A stretch of DNA of 64,000 nucleotides, taken from the NCBI RefSeq assembly GCF_042432805.1, contig NZ_JBHLWO010000001.1, forward strand, positions 930,001-994,000, read 5' to 3'. Below are positions 51,336-60,173 of this stretch, piece after piece. The translations under genes and the position numbers were made by a program. How positions within the stretch are numbered: position 1 is the first letter of the stretch; the number at the start of each line of letters is the position of its first letter. The DNA comes from Olivibacter oleidegradans. Its GTDB lineage: Bacteria; Bacteroidota; Bacteroidia; Sphingobacteriales; Sphingobacteriaceae. A model generated the notes under the pieces. It did not search any database. It was not told the DNA's origin and saw only the letters and a program-made list of their open reading frames with translations.

Positions 51336-51345
51336 CGGGTTCTGC

Positions 51346-51354
51346 TACTTTTGC
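51346..51354 (+). promoter_or_regulatory. Bacteroidota -7 box (TACTTTTGC) of mqnD
   Basis: A full TAnnTTTGC match 40 bp upstream of the mqnD ATG, so mqnD likely has its own promoter. Confidence 0.5.
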
Positions 51355-51394
51355 CATGGATGTTCACATGAGATAGAACGTAAACAGAAAAGCA

Positions 51395-52252
51395 ATGAAT
51401 TTGACACTTGGATTTTCTCCCTGTCCCAACGATACTTTTATTTTTGATGCTATGATCCATCACAAAATTGATACGGAGGGATTAACTTTTAATGTATTTT
51501 ATGAGGATGTAGAATCCTTAAACCATAAAACATTTGATGGCACGCTTGATATTAGCAAGCTAAGTTTTCATGCCTATGCTTATGCGCTTGAAAAATACGT
51601 CTTGTTGGACGCAGGAAGTGCTCTGGGCTTCGGCGTCGGCCCCTTGCTTATCTGCAAAAAGGAGGAGCTGGTGCAGCAAGTGCTTCAGGGAAGGGACGAA
51701 CAAGTTATATCGGATTTAAAAGTTGCAATACCGGGGAAGTATACAACGGCGAACTTTCTGCTTGGTTTAGCCTTTCCTCAGCTTCAAAACAAAGAGATAC
51801 TCGTTTTTTCCGAGATAGAACCAGCGTTATTGAAAGAGCAGGTCGACCTTGGTTTAATAATTCATGAAAATCGTTTTACTTATCAAGATAAAGGGCTGCA
51901 TAAGGTTATCGATCTAGGCGATTTTTGGGAAAAAGAAACCGGATGTCCCATTCCATTGGGAGGAATCGTAATAAGAAGAGATATACCGAATGATATCAAA
52001 ATGAAGGTCAATCGTATTCTAAAAAGAAGTGTAGAATATGCTTTTGCACATCCGGATTCCGGCATTGATTTTATTCGTCAACATGCGCAGGAAATGAGTG
52101 AGGAGGTCATGTATAAGCATATTGAATTGTATGTTAACAAGTACTCGCTTAATTTGGGACAAGAAGGCAGGAAGGCCGTACAGGTTATGTTTGAGAAAGC
52201 ACGCCAGTTAAATCTAATACCTGCGATCCGGGAAAACTTGTTCTTAAATTAG
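51395..52252 (+). CDS. mqnD: 1,4-dihydroxy-6-naphthoate synthase
   Basis: 285 residues of the periplasmic-binding-protein-like MqnD. MqnD forms 1,4-dihydroxy-6-naphthoate from cyclic dehypoxanthine futalosine. GFSPCPNDTFIFDAMIHHKIDTEG, LDISKLSFHAYAYALEKYVLLDAGSALGFGVGPLL, KVAIPGKYTTANFLLGLAFP, DLGLIIHENRFTYQDKGL and PIPLGGIVIRRD are conserved. Forms with mqnB a pair of the futalosine pathway; mqnA/mqnC are not in the window. Confidence 0.95.
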   Translation: MNLTLGFSPCPNDTFIFDAMIHHKIDTEGLTFNVFYEDVESLNHKTFDGTLDISKLSFHAYAYALEKYVLLDAGSALGFGVGPLLICKKEELVQQVLQGRDEQVISDLKVAIPGKYTTANFLLGLAFPQLQNKEILVFSEIEPALLKEQVDLGLIIHENRFTYQDKGLHKVIDLGDFWEKETGCPIPLGGIVIRRDIPNDIKMKVNRILKRSVEYAFAHPDSGIDFIRQHAQEMSEEVMYKHIELYVNKYSLNLGQEGRKAVQVMFEKARQLNLIPAIRENLFLN

Positions 52253-52327
52253 CAAAAAGTGCCTTTTGATCCGTTGGCCTAAACAGAAACATGTTTTTGT
52301 TGTTCTAAAACTGAAAATACTTAAAGA

Positions 52328-54121
52328 ATGAATAGACACACCTATCAAAGTGGAATAATAGGAAATTGTGCCTACATTGCGCATGTACAAACAAATACGA
52401 ATATTTCTTGGTTATGCTGGCCGGCCTTCGATAGCACCTTTGTTTTTGGCAGTAAACTTGATAAGGAAAAAGGCGGTGAATTTTCAATTCTTCCCGATGG
52501 GAAGTTCCAGTCGGAGCAGCGGTATATTCCAAATACCAATATTCTGGAGACGATAATTTCTAATGAAGAGGGGACCTATAAAGTAACCGATTTTGCCCCT
52601 CGATTTAGACAATATGACCGCTATTTTAAGCCATTGATGTTAATTAGGAAGGTAGAGCGTATTAGTGGGGAGCCGCGTGTTCGCATGCGTTGTTATCCGG
52701 TAACCGATTATGGAAGGACTGCGCAGGACCGGCATAGAGGGAGTAATCATGTCGAATTTACGGGCGGCAGCGATCACATGCGGTTAACAACCAATGTTCC
52801 TATCAGCCATTTTTTTGAGCCAGGTACTTTTGTACTTCATGACACGAAGTATTTAATATTAACTTATGGAGAGCCCTTAGAAGCGCCTCTTGAGGAGACG
52901 GCAGAAACATTTCTGCGACAAACCATAAATTATTGGCGTACGTGGATTAAACACACCACGATTCCTCCATTTTATCAGGAGGCGGTTATTAGATCGGCAT
53001 TGGCTTTGAAGCTTCATCAATATGAAGATACCGGTGCATTCATTGCCGCGAGCACGTCCAGTTTGCCTGAGTCGCCGGGCAGCGGACGAAATTGGGACTA
53101 TCGATATTGTTGGATAAGAGATAGCTATTATGTGTTGGCTTCACTGCTTCGTATCGGTCAGTTTGAAGAAATGGAACATTATGCCGAATTTATTTCGAAT
53201 ATATCTGCTAATGAAGAAGGGCGGTATCAACCACTTTATAGCATTACGGGACGAAAGGAATTAATCGAAGAGGAACTGAGTCATTTGTCGGGTTATATGG
53301 ATAATAAGCCGGTTCGGTTAGGGAATCAAGCATATGAACACGTGCAAAACGATGTTTACGGCCAAGTTTTATTATCACTGCTGCCCCTGTATACAGACAA
53401 GCGCTTTGTAGGAAAAGAGAAAGGGCATTCCTCCGTATGGTTGGATATGATCATTGGTAAAATAGAGCAAACAATTGACGAAAAGGATGCAGGAATTTGG
53501 GAATTTAGAAATTTTGCCAATTACCATTGCTATACGAATCTCTTTCAATGGGCAGGAGCTAAAGCGGCCTATCGGATTGCTAAGGAAATCCGGGAACCAA
53601 AATTAGAGCAACGAGCAGAAGCATTGATTTTACGGGCTTCAAAGCATATTGAAGATTGTTATGATCCCCAAAGAAAAGTTTACACGCACGCGGTAGGTAG
53701 TGGGCATCTGGATGCCAGTACGTTGCAGCTTATTATCATGAATTATCTGGATCCGGCGTCCCAAAAGGCCCGAGATCATTTAAGAGCGCTTGAAGGAGAG
53801 CTCCGAGCTGAAAATGGTCTTTTCTATCGGTATCTTCATGCCGATGATTTCGGTAAACCCAAATCGACTTTTCTTATTTGTGCCTTTTGGTATGTCGAGG
53901 CCCTGGCTTCTGTAGGAAGGACACAAGATGCGATTGAAACCTTCGAGAATCTGTTGCCTTATGCAAACCATCTGCTGCTGTTTAGCGAAGATATTGATGC
54001 AAATAATGGCGATCAGTGGGGAAACTTCCCCCAGGCATATAGCCATGTGGGGCTTATTAATGCCGTTAACAGGATTGCTGTGAAATTAGGGACACCACGA
54101 TTTTTGGTAACGGGATCTTAA
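52328..54121 (+). CDS. Glycoside hydrolase family 15 protein
   Basis: 597 residues. GH15 fold with an N-terminal beta domain (GIIGNCAYIAHVQTNTNISWLCWPAFDS) and a barrel. NWDYRYCWIRDSYYVLASLLRIGQ and LDASTLQLIIMNYLDP, then CAFWYVEALASVGR and FSEDIDANNGDQWGNFPQAYSHVGLINA, are typical; the catalytic acid is probably in LPESPGSGRNWDYRYCW or in the ENGLFYRYLHAD part. Family members hydrolyse alpha-glucans or trehalose. Convergent with the otsAB fusion, 5 bp apart, so trehalose use is possible. Confidence 0.9.
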   Translation: MNRHTYQSGIIGNCAYIAHVQTNTNISWLCWPAFDSTFVFGSKLDKEKGGEFSILPDGKFQSEQRYIPNTNILETIISNEEGTYKVTDFAPRFRQYDRYFKPLMLIRKVERISGEPRVRMRCYPVTDYGRTAQDRHRGSNHVEFTGGSDHMRLTTNVPISHFFEPGTFVLHDTKYLILTYGEPLEAPLEETAETFLRQTINYWRTWIKHTTIPPFYQEAVIRSALALKLHQYEDTGAFIAASTSSLPESPGSGRNWDYRYCWIRDSYYVLASLLRIGQFEEMEHYAEFISNISANEEGRYQPLYSITGRKELIEEELSHLSGYMDNKPVRLGNQAYEHVQNDVYGQVLLSLLPLYTDKRFVGKEKGHSSVWLDMIIGKIEQTIDEKDAGIWEFRNFANYHCYTNLFQWAGAKAAYRIAKEIREPKLEQRAEALILRASKHIEDCYDPQRKVYTHAVGSGHLDASTLQLIIMNYLDPASQKARDHLRALEGELRAENGLFYRYLHADDFGKPKSTFLICAFWYVEALASVGRTQDAIETFENLLPYANHLLLFSEDIDANNGDQWGNFPQAYSHVGLINAVNRIAVKLGTPRFLVTGS

Positions 54122-54126
54122 TCCCG

Positions 54127-56304
54127 TTACGTTTCTACCAAGAAAGTAAGCAAATCGCGGACCTCTTCCTGATCTTCCAAATAATACTTTGCTGCTGACA
54201 CATTGCTACCAACCTTGATACTAATCGCTTTTTCAGGCAGGGCTTTGAAAGTGTCCTCGTCGGTTCTATCATCACCTATTGCTAGAATAAAATCGTAATC
54301 GGTGTCATGTAAAAGATTTAGTGTGGCCCGACCTTTATTTACGTCTGCATTTTTCACCTCTACGACTTTGTCCCCATCAAGCATTTTAAGACCGTAGGCA
54401 TTTAAGTGATATTGAAGATTATCCATTAGTTCGTTTGCACGAAGCGATCCTAGTCCCTTCTGTACCTTGCGATAATGCCAGGCTAGCGAATAACTTTTCT
54501 CCTCAATAAAGGAACCTGGTGTTTTATCCGTATAATCCTCCATCAACTTTTGCACTTCACTTTTCCAGTTAGTGGATAGTCCGGGAACTTGCTCCCAATC
54601 GCCGACGCTATTCTTTTTCCAAGCGCCGTGTTCGGCAATCAATGTATAGTTTTTTGCTCCGAACCATTGTTCGAGCGTGGTGTGTTTTCTTCCGCTTATA
54701 ATAACCAAGGTGTTCTTTTTATCCGCAACGAAAGCATCCAATAAATTATATAAGGCCAGGTCGGGGGAAGCTTCGTCAATTTCCTTTTTAAAGCCAACAA
54801 GCGTGCCATCGTAGTCAAATAACAACAGGCGATTACGGGCTGCCTTATATCTTTCTTGTATGGCAAGCCGAATAGAAGCTTTCACTAAATTCGCCATCGA
54901 ATTCTTTTGCATCTGTTTGACATCCTGTAAACGATTCATAAAAATCTTTACCCAATGTTTGATGTTGAATTTGAAAACGACCGCTCGCATGGCTTTCATT
55001 CTTTCTTCCATTTCGGCTTTCGGCATATTTAAAGCGGTTATCAAGGCCTTTCGAATTTCTGAAATATTGTTTGGGTTTACCAGTAAAGCATCGTTAAGTT
55101 CCTTTGATGCTCCCGCCATTTCACTAAGAATTAAGACGCCGGTATTATCGTTTCGGCTCGCAACATATTCTTTGCTTACTAAATTCATCCCATCACGCAT
55201 CGGCGTGACGAGGCATACATCCGCAACATTATATAAAGCAGAGATAATTTCAATTGGGTACCCATGATAAAAATAAGCAATCGGGTGCCATTCGAATGTT
55301 CTAAATCGTGCGTTAATGTGGCCCACAAGCCGGTCAATCTCGTCTTTTAATCGTTTATATTGCGGTACGGTGTCGCGGGATGGTACCACAATCATATAAA
55401 GAGTAACCTGCTCAATATATTCAGGGTTTTTTGAAAGTAACAGTTCAAAAGCATTTAATCGTTGAATAATACCCTTGCTGTAATCTAACCGGTCGATGGA
55501 TAGAATAATCTTTTTTCCATTAAAGTTTTGCTTGAAATTCTGAATATGCGCTAATACTTCCGGATCGTTTCCTAATCGCGAAAATTTCTCACTATCCATG
55601 CCCATTGGAAAAGGTTCAGCCAGAACAATACGATTTTCTACACGCAGCCGATTTGCATCTGCATGGATGGGAAGCAAATGTGTAGCTGCGCTAAGGAAAT
55701 GACGAACATCGTCAAAGGTATGGAAACCGAGTAGATCTGCCCCCAACATCCCACGCAATAGTTCTTTTCGCCAAGGTATTAAACGAAAGAGTTCCTGCGA
55801 AGGAAAAGGAATGTGGTTAAAAAAGGCAATGGACACTTCGGGTTGTTTCAGCCGGATTAAGCCCGGTACCAACAAAAGCTGATAATCATGGACCCATACC
55901 GTATCGCCGGGATTTAGTTCGCGTAGGATAATGTCAGCAAATTTTTGGTTCACCTGAACATAAGCTAACCAATTTTGGTAGTTGTAGTTTGCATATGTAG
56001 ACAGGTAATGAAATATAGGCCAAAGGACTTCATTGCTAAAGCCTTCATAGTAGCGCTTAATTTCTTCTTTATTTAAGAAAACCGGAATTAAGTTGAGCGA
56101 CTTTAGTCTTTGCGTAACCTCCCGTTGCTCACGTTCTCCCTGAACGTCTACTCCAGGCCATCCAATCCATATATTGTTTCCCTCTTTATAAATAGAGCCC
56201 AAACCGGTAGCTAGTCCTCCTTCACTTGGAATAAAACTCAATTCGTTATTTTCTTCAACAATCTTTACAGGTAATCTATTCGAAACGATAATTGTTTTGT
56301 TCAC
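54127..56304 (-). CDS. Bifunctional trehalose-6-phosphate synthase / phosphatase
   Basis: 725 residues. The N-terminal ~460 residues are GT20 (OtsA): NRLPVKIVEENNELSFIPSEGGLATGLGS, VWVHDYQLLLVPGLIR, NHIPFPSQELFRLIPWRKELLRG, DRLDYSKGIIQRLNAFE, TPMRDGMNLVSKEYVAS. The C-terminal ~230 residues are OtsB, HAD type: RLLLFDYDGTLVGFKKEID, TLVIISGRKHTTLEQWFGA, IAEHGAWKK, LAIGDDRTDEDTFKALP. Thus both steps of trehalose synthesis from UDP-glucose and glucose-6-phosphate are in one chain. Trehalose protects against osmotic or drying stress. Confidence 0.94.
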   Translation of the reverse strand: MNKTIIVSNRLPVKIVEENNELSFIPSEGGLATGLGSIYKEGNNIWIGWPGVDVQGEREQREVTQRLKSLNLIPVFLNKEEIKRYYEGFSNEVLWPIFHYLSTYANYNYQNWLAYVQVNQKFADIILRELNPGDTVWVHDYQLLLVPGLIRLKQPEVSIAFFNHIPFPSQELFRLIPWRKELLRGMLGADLLGFHTFDDVRHFLSAATHLLPIHADANRLRVENRIVLAEPFPMGMDSEKFSRLGNDPEVLAHIQNFKQNFNGKKIILSIDRLDYSKGIIQRLNAFELLLSKNPEYIEQVTLYMIVVPSRDTVPQYKRLKDEIDRLVGHINARFRTFEWHPIAYFYHGYPIEIISALYNVADVCLVTPMRDGMNLVSKEYVASRNDNTGVLILSEMAGASKELNDALLVNPNNISEIRKALITALNMPKAEMEERMKAMRAVVFKFNIKHWVKIFMNRLQDVKQMQKNSMANLVKASIRLAIQERYKAARNRLLLFDYDGTLVGFKKEIDEASPDLALYNLLDAFVADKKNTLVIISGRKHTTLEQWFGAKNYTLIAEHGAWKKNSVGDWEQVPGLSTNWKSEVQKLMEDYTDKTPGSFIEEKSYSLAWHYRKVQKGLGSLRANELMDNLQYHLNAYGLKMLDGDKVVEVKNADVNKGRATLNLLHDTDYDFILAIGDDRTDEDTFKALPEKAISIKVGSNVSAAKYYLEDQEEVRDLLTFLVET

Positions 56305-56482
56305 GATATTTTTAATTTTTTATGATTATTAACCAAAAAACGGATCAACAGTTTGGAAAAGGGCCAATTTTTGGCGTGCTTTTTACGAAGTTGTTAAATA
56401 TAACAAAATTTATTTAGGGACGAAGCGTAATCGAAACCTGTTAAAGTGCATCTTTTATAGTGAGAACAATAAGAATAAACCG

Positions 56483-56490
56483 TAGGTTTG
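56483..56490 (+). promoter_or_regulatory. Bacteroidota -7 box (TAGGTTTG) of the small membrane protein gene
   Basis: Fits TAnnTTTG, 11 bp before the ATG at 56502. Its position inside an apparent upstream GTG frame rules that start out. Confidence 0.45.
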
Positions 56491-56501
56491 ACATCAATAT
56501 A

Positions 56502-56657
56502 ATGAAAAAGCTTTTACCATTTTTATTGATATTGTTTGTTGCCCTCTTCTCTTTTTATTACAAAGGCATGCCGGAAAAATTGAAGAAAGGTTTTGGTCGG
56601 GTACTTGTAGTAGCCATCGTTGTGTTTTGGGTATATTTGCTGTTAAAATACATATAA
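56502..56657 (+). CDS. Small two-helix membrane protein (51 aa)
   Basis: 51 residues. Two membrane helices: KLLPFLLILFVALFSFYY and VLVVAIVVFWVYLLLK, joined by a basic loop (GMPEKLKKGFGR). Starts at ATG 56502 right after a TAGGTTTG box. No domain recognised. Sits before the rpsP cluster with 119 bp between and its own promoter. Confidence 0.65.
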   Translation: MKKLLPFLLILFVALFSFYYKGMPEKLKKGFGRVLVVAIVVFWVYLLLKYI

Positions 56658-56714
56658 GTTTAAAGAGCTTCAAATAATTGCTGTAGTTTTTTATTTTTTA
56701 ATAGGAATTTTTTT

Positions 56715-56723
56715 TATCTTTGC
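56715..56723 (+). promoter_or_regulatory. Bacteroidota -7 box (TATCTTTGC) of the rpsP operon
   Basis: A full TAnnTTTGC match, 53 bp before rpsP. Confidence 0.6.
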
Positions 56724-56776
56724 AGCCCCGCAGTATATAGCTCCGGGAAATATGTTGAATACATAAATTATCTCAA

Positions 56777-57307
56777 ATGGCAACTAAAATAAGATTGCAA
56801 AGATTCGGTAAAAAGGGAAAACCTTTTTATCATGTAGTAGTGGCAGACTCACGTGCACCTCGCGATGGTAAATTTATTGAACGGTTAGGTTCGTACAATC
56901 CAAATACGAATCCCGCAACAATAGACCTAAATTTCGACAAGGCTTTAGACTGGTTAACGAAAGGGGCACAACCTACAGATACCGCGCGTGCTATTTTGTC
57001 TTACAAAGGCGTGCTTTACAAAAAGCATTTGTTAGGCGGTGTAAAGAAAGGTGCTTTTGATGAAGCAACGGCTGAAAGTCGCTTTCAAGATTGGTTAAAA
57101 GGAAAAGAGGAGAAAATAGAAGGAAAGAAAGACTCGCTTTCTAAATCAAAAGAGGAAGTTAAAAAAGCAGCATTAGCAGCAGAAGCCAAAAAGAAAGAAG
57201 AGAGAGCAGCGGCATTAGCGGCTAAAAATGCTCCTGTGGAAGAGCCTGCTTCTGAAGAGGCTCCGGAGAATGCTTCTGATGGCGAAGAAACTACAAGCGC
57301 TGAGTAA
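56777..57307 (+). CDS. rpsP: 30S ribosomal protein bS16 with long C-terminal extension
   Basis: 176 residues. Residues 1-~90 are the S16 fold: RLQRFGKKGKPFYHVVVADSRAPRDGKFIERLGSYNPN, and TDTARAILSYKGVLYKKHL. Residues ~100-176 are a highly charged low-complexity tail (KKEERAAALAAKNAP, then acidic EEAPENASDGEETTSAE). S16 is ~80 residues in E. coli; long tails are seen in Bacteroidota. It leads the canonical rpsP-rimM-trmD-rplS order. Confidence 0.95.
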   Translation: MATKIRLQRFGKKGKPFYHVVVADSRAPRDGKFIERLGSYNPNTNPATIDLNFDKALDWLTKGAQPTDTARAILSYKGVLYKKHLLGGVKKGAFDEATAESRFQDWLKGKEEKIEGKKDSLSKSKEEVKKAALAAEAKKKEERAAALAAKNAPVEEPASEEAPENASDGEETTSAE

Positions 57308-57429
57308 TAGAATAGCGTATTAATATTAAGTGCCATTCTTAAAGAAACATCTTAAGAATGGCATTTTGTTTTTCAAGCTATTTTTCAGGAGAGTACATAT
57401 TCCATTAGCATTTACAAAGGGAATGAGTC

Positions 57430-57954
57430 ATGCATATTGAGGATTGTTTTTATATTGGTTATATCAGTAAAACAAGGGGTTTAAAGGGGGAAGTCCAGCT
57501 ATATTTTGCGTTTGACGACTATAAAAAGTTAGATTTCGATACGGTATTTTTAGAGATTGAGAAAAAACTCGTTCCTTTTTTTGTCGATTCTTTTAAAATC
57601 CAATCTAATAAAACCGGATATTTCTTTTTTGAAGATGTGGAACATATAGACGCGGCAAAAGAGCTTTTGCGTAAGTCTGTATATCTGCCTAAAAGCAAAA
57701 TGCCTGAAAGGGATGAAAATGAATTCTATACCTCCGATCTTGTAGGTTATTTGGTGTATGATGAGCATCATGGCGAATTGGGGGAGATTATAGCGATCAA
57801 TGAATATCCCCAACAGGATATCGCGGTGGTTCACTATCGGTTTAAGGAGCTGATGTTTCCGGTGAATGATGATTTTATTGTGAAAATAGATGAAGAACAA
57901 CATGTTTTGCATGTCGACCTACCCCAGGGATTGGTTGATGTTTACAATGAATGA
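57430..57954 (+). CDS. rimM: Ribosome maturation factor RimM
   Basis: 174 residues. 16S rRNA processing factor binding uS19. N-terminal domain FYIGYISKTRGLKGEVQLYFAFDD; PRC-barrel C-terminal: FYTSDLVGYLVYDEHHGELGEII, MFPVNDDFIVKIDEEQ, VDLPQGLVDVY. Lies 122 bp after rpsP and next to trmD, the usual order. The start (GTC-ATG at 57430) has no rival nearby. Confidence 0.94.
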   Translation: MHIEDCFYIGYISKTRGLKGEVQLYFAFDDYKKLDFDTVFLEIEKKLVPFFVDSFKIQSNKTGYFFFEDVEHIDAAKELLRKSVYLPKSKMPERDENEFYTSDLVGYLVYDEHHGELGEIIAINEYPQQDIAVVHYRFKELMFPVNDDFIVKIDEEQHVLHVDLPQGLVDVYNE

Positions 57955-57959
57955 TAATT

Positions 57960-58637
57960 ATGCGCTTTGATATCATAACCGTACTTCCGGGGCTTTTGGA
58001 AAGTCCTTTTGCTCATTCTATCCTGCAACGGGCCCAAAAAAAAGGATTGGTAGAGATTTATGTTCACAATCTACGTGATTATGCTACCAATAAACATAAA
58101 AGTGTAGATGATTATCCTTATGGAGGAGGAAGCGGAATGGTTATGCAGATAGAGCCTTTTGCCGCTTGCATTGAGAAGCTTCAAAGGGAAAGGAATTATG
58201 ACGAGGTCATATTTATGAGCCCCGATGGGGAACGCTTAAATCAAACGATTGCCAATGGGCTGGCTTTACACGAGAACCTTATCATTCTTTGTGGACATTA
58301 CAAAGGGATTGATCAGCGAATAAGGGATCTCTACGTTACGAAAGAAATTTCCATTGGTGATTATGTATTATCCGGCGGGGAATTACCTGCTGCGGTATTG
58401 GTTGATGCAATTGCTCGCCTTATTCCCGGAGTCCTATCGGATGAGACTTCAGCGCTCTCTGACTCCTTTCAGGGAGAACTATTGGATGCACCCGTCTATA
58501 CCAGACCTGCTGAATGGCGTGGGCATAAAGTTCCGGATATCCTGTTGAGCGGTAATCAATCATTAATCGATAACTGGCGATATGAACAGTCGCTGGCAAG
58601 AACACGCGAAAGAAGGCCTGATCTCTTGGATGAATAG
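57960..58637 (+). CDS. trmD: tRNA (guanine-N1)-methyltransferase
   Basis: 225 residues. Makes m1G37 in tRNAs with SAM. Motifs: MRFDIITVLPGLLESPFAHSILQRAQKKGLVEIYVHNLRDYA, DYPYGGGSGMVMQIEPF, LCGHYKGIDQRI, EISIGDYVLSGGELPAAVLVDAIARLIPGVL. It overlaps or abuts rimM: an ATG at 57951 overlaps the rimM stop, but the family start MRFDII is ATG 57960. Confidence 0.95.
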   Translation: MRFDIITVLPGLLESPFAHSILQRAQKKGLVEIYVHNLRDYATNKHKSVDDYPYGGGSGMVMQIEPFAACIEKLQRERNYDEVIFMSPDGERLNQTIANGLALHENLIILCGHYKGIDQRIRDLYVTKEISIGDYVLSGGELPAAVLVDAIARLIPGVLSDETSALSDSFQGELLDAPVYTRPAEWRGHKVPDILLSGNQSLIDNWRYEQSLARTRERRPDLLDE

Positions 58638-58704
58638 TTGATAAAGGCAAAAGCAAGTAAAAATAAAAAAGCAAAATAGGTTTTTAATTTTAAAATAAAA
58701 TAGC

Positions 58705-58712
58705 TAATATTG
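58705..58712 (+). promoter_or_regulatory. Possible -7 box (TAATATTGC variant) of rplS
   Basis: TAATATTG differs from TAnnTTTG at one base and lies 47 bp before rplS, suggesting a second promoter within the cluster. Confidence 0.3.
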
Positions 58713-58759
58713 CAGTCCGATTTTTACGGGTTAAAAATCGTTGTTAATTACTTAAAATC

Positions 58760-59107
58760 ATGGATTTAGTAAAATTTGTAGAAGAGCAGGCGGTAGCAAA
58801 AAATGAAGTTCCTGCATTTAAAGCTGGTGATACCGTTAGCGTTCACTATAAAATTCGCGAAGGTAACAAAGAGCGTATACAGGTATATAAAGGGGTAGTT
58901 ATTCAAAGAAATGGGGCAGGATCAAATGAAACCTTTACGGTTCGTAAAATGTCTAATGGCATTGGTGTTGAACGTATTTTCCCTGTAAACTCACCTAATA
59001 TTGATAAAATTGTCGTTGATACATACGGAAAAGTACGTAGAGCAAAACTATTCTATTTGCGTAGCTTAACCGGTAAGGCCGCTCGTATTAAATCGAAAAG
59101 AGTATAA
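58760..59107 (+). CDS. rplS: 50S ribosomal protein bL19
   Basis: 115 residues, the usual length. FKAGDTVSVHYKIREGNKERIQVYKGVVIQRNGAG, TVRKMSNGIGVERIFPVNSPNIDKI, RRAKLFYLRSLTGKAARIK are L19 motifs. Last gene of the rpsP cluster; a hairpin terminator follows 28 bp after the stop. Confidence 0.97.
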   Translation: MDLVKFVEEQAVAKNEVPAFKAGDTVSVHYKIREGNKERIQVYKGVVIQRNGAGSNETFTVRKMSNGIGVERIFPVNSPNIDKIVVDTYGKVRRAKLFYLRSLTGKAARIKSKRV

Positions 59108-59135
59108 GCAGAGCGATTCATTCTGCGCACGAAAT

Positions 59136-59167
59136 AAAAAAGCCTCTTAATGACAAGAGGCTTTTTT
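59136..59167. terminator. Hairpin terminator between rplS and the HD gene
   Basis: 13-bp stem AAAAAAGCCTCTT (59136-59148) with AAGAGGCTTTTTT (59155-59167). Bidirectional between converging genes. Confidence 0.9.
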
Positions 59168-59817
59168 TATTGCTTTCCCTCCCATTCATTGAAAAATTGA
59201 TGAAGAAAGTCTAGCATATATTGATGCCGTGATTCTGCCAAACGTTTTCCCGTTTCCGTGTTCATTTTGTCCTTTAGCAGCAGGAGTTTTTCGTAGAAAT
59301 GATTAATCGTTGGAGCGGTTGTATTTTTATACTCCTCTTTGCTTTGGTTCTCTTTTGGTTTTATGGCCGGGTCGTACATACTTCTGTTTTTGTACCCTCC
59401 ATAATTAAAGGCACGAGCGATACCAATTGCACCAATAGCATCCAAGCGATCTGCATCCTGAACGATTTCTAATTCTTTTGACCAAAATTCAATTTTCCCT
59501 AAGCTTGCTTTAAAGGACATGTTCTTAATAATGTTGCAGACATGTGCAATCGTCGTCTCCTCAAGGTGAAGGGAGCTTAAAAAGGAACGGGTTATTCGGG
59601 GGCCTAATTCCTCGTCGCCGTCGTGAAATTTGCTGTCAGCTATATCATGCAATAAGGCCGCTAACTCGACAACCATGATGTTCGCTGTTTCATTTTCTAA
59701 AATGAGCCTTGCGTTTTTCCATACACGTTCCACATGAAACCAATCGTGACCTGCTTCAGCCGTTTTTAGTTTTGATTGAACAAATTCTTTGGTTTTTAAT
59801 ATAATGCCGTTGGTCAT
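59167..59817 (-). CDS. HD domain-containing hydrolase (YedJ/YpgQ-like)
   Basis: 216 residues. HD superfamily: HDWFHVERVWKNARLIL, then the HD pair in LAALLHDIADSKFHDGDE, and IVQDADRLDAIGAIGIARAFNYGG (second metal Asp). GKRLAESRHQYMLDFLHQFFNEW closes the family. Phosphohydrolase on nucleotides is likely; exact substrate unknown. It overlaps the cupin gene by 4 bp (ATGA), and the three minus-strand genes form an operon. Confidence 0.9.
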   Translation of the reverse strand: MTNGIILKTKEFVQSKLKTAEAGHDWFHVERVWKNARLILENETANIMVVELAALLHDIADSKFHDGDEELGPRITRSFLSSLHLEETTIAHVCNIIKNMSFKASLGKIEFWSKELEIVQDADRLDAIGAIGIARAFNYGGYKNRSMYDPAIKPKENQSKEEYKNTTAPTINHFYEKLLLLKDKMNTETGKRLAESRHQYMLDFLHQFFNEWEGKQ

Positions 59818-60173
59818 AAGTGTTCTTGAAAATTGATGGGTTCGTTCTCCTCAAAAGCAACATAGGCCCTTAACCAAGGATCGGTACCGATCAGCTTCCA
59901 CTTATGCCCTTTGCCAGTGGTATCTGTCGCGATTAAAACCTCCCCTGTTTGTAGTATGAATGTCTTTCCCAAAGAAGTGGTAAACTCCAAACTTCCCTTC
60001 AAAGTGATTACATATTGCGTCCGTGGCGCGGTATGCCAATCATAAGATGCTTTAGCGGCGGTTTCTTTGAAGTGTAGATGCCTAACATCGGTTATTAAAT
60101 CGTCGGTAACGAAACCCTCTTTAAAATGAGAGTGGCCATCGGCACCGGTATACAGTATATCCGCTTTAATCAT
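59814..60173 (-). CDS. Cupin-fold protein
   Basis: 119 residues. Beta-rich cupin: SYDWHTAPRTQYVITLKGSLEFT, TFILQTGEVLIATDTTGKGHKW. A possible metal set is not complete (His in DWHTAP, His in GKGHKW). The start MIKADILYTGADG at 60173 is chosen. A longer frame to 60242 would overlap the upstream methyltransferase gene by 77 bp, while this start overlaps by only 8 bp. Function unknown. Confidence 0.75.
   Translation of the reverse strand: MIKADILYTGADGHSHFKEGFVTDDLITDVRHLHFKETAAKASYDWHTAPRTQYVITLKGSLEFTTSLGKTFILQTGEVLIATDTTGKGHKWKLIGTDPWLRAYVAFEENEPINFQEHL

Noticed and set aside
56460..56501. GTG start of a longer small membrane protein
   Set aside because: It would place the promoter box TAGGTTTG inside the coding region. 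The ATG at 56502 begins a typical MKK membrane start.
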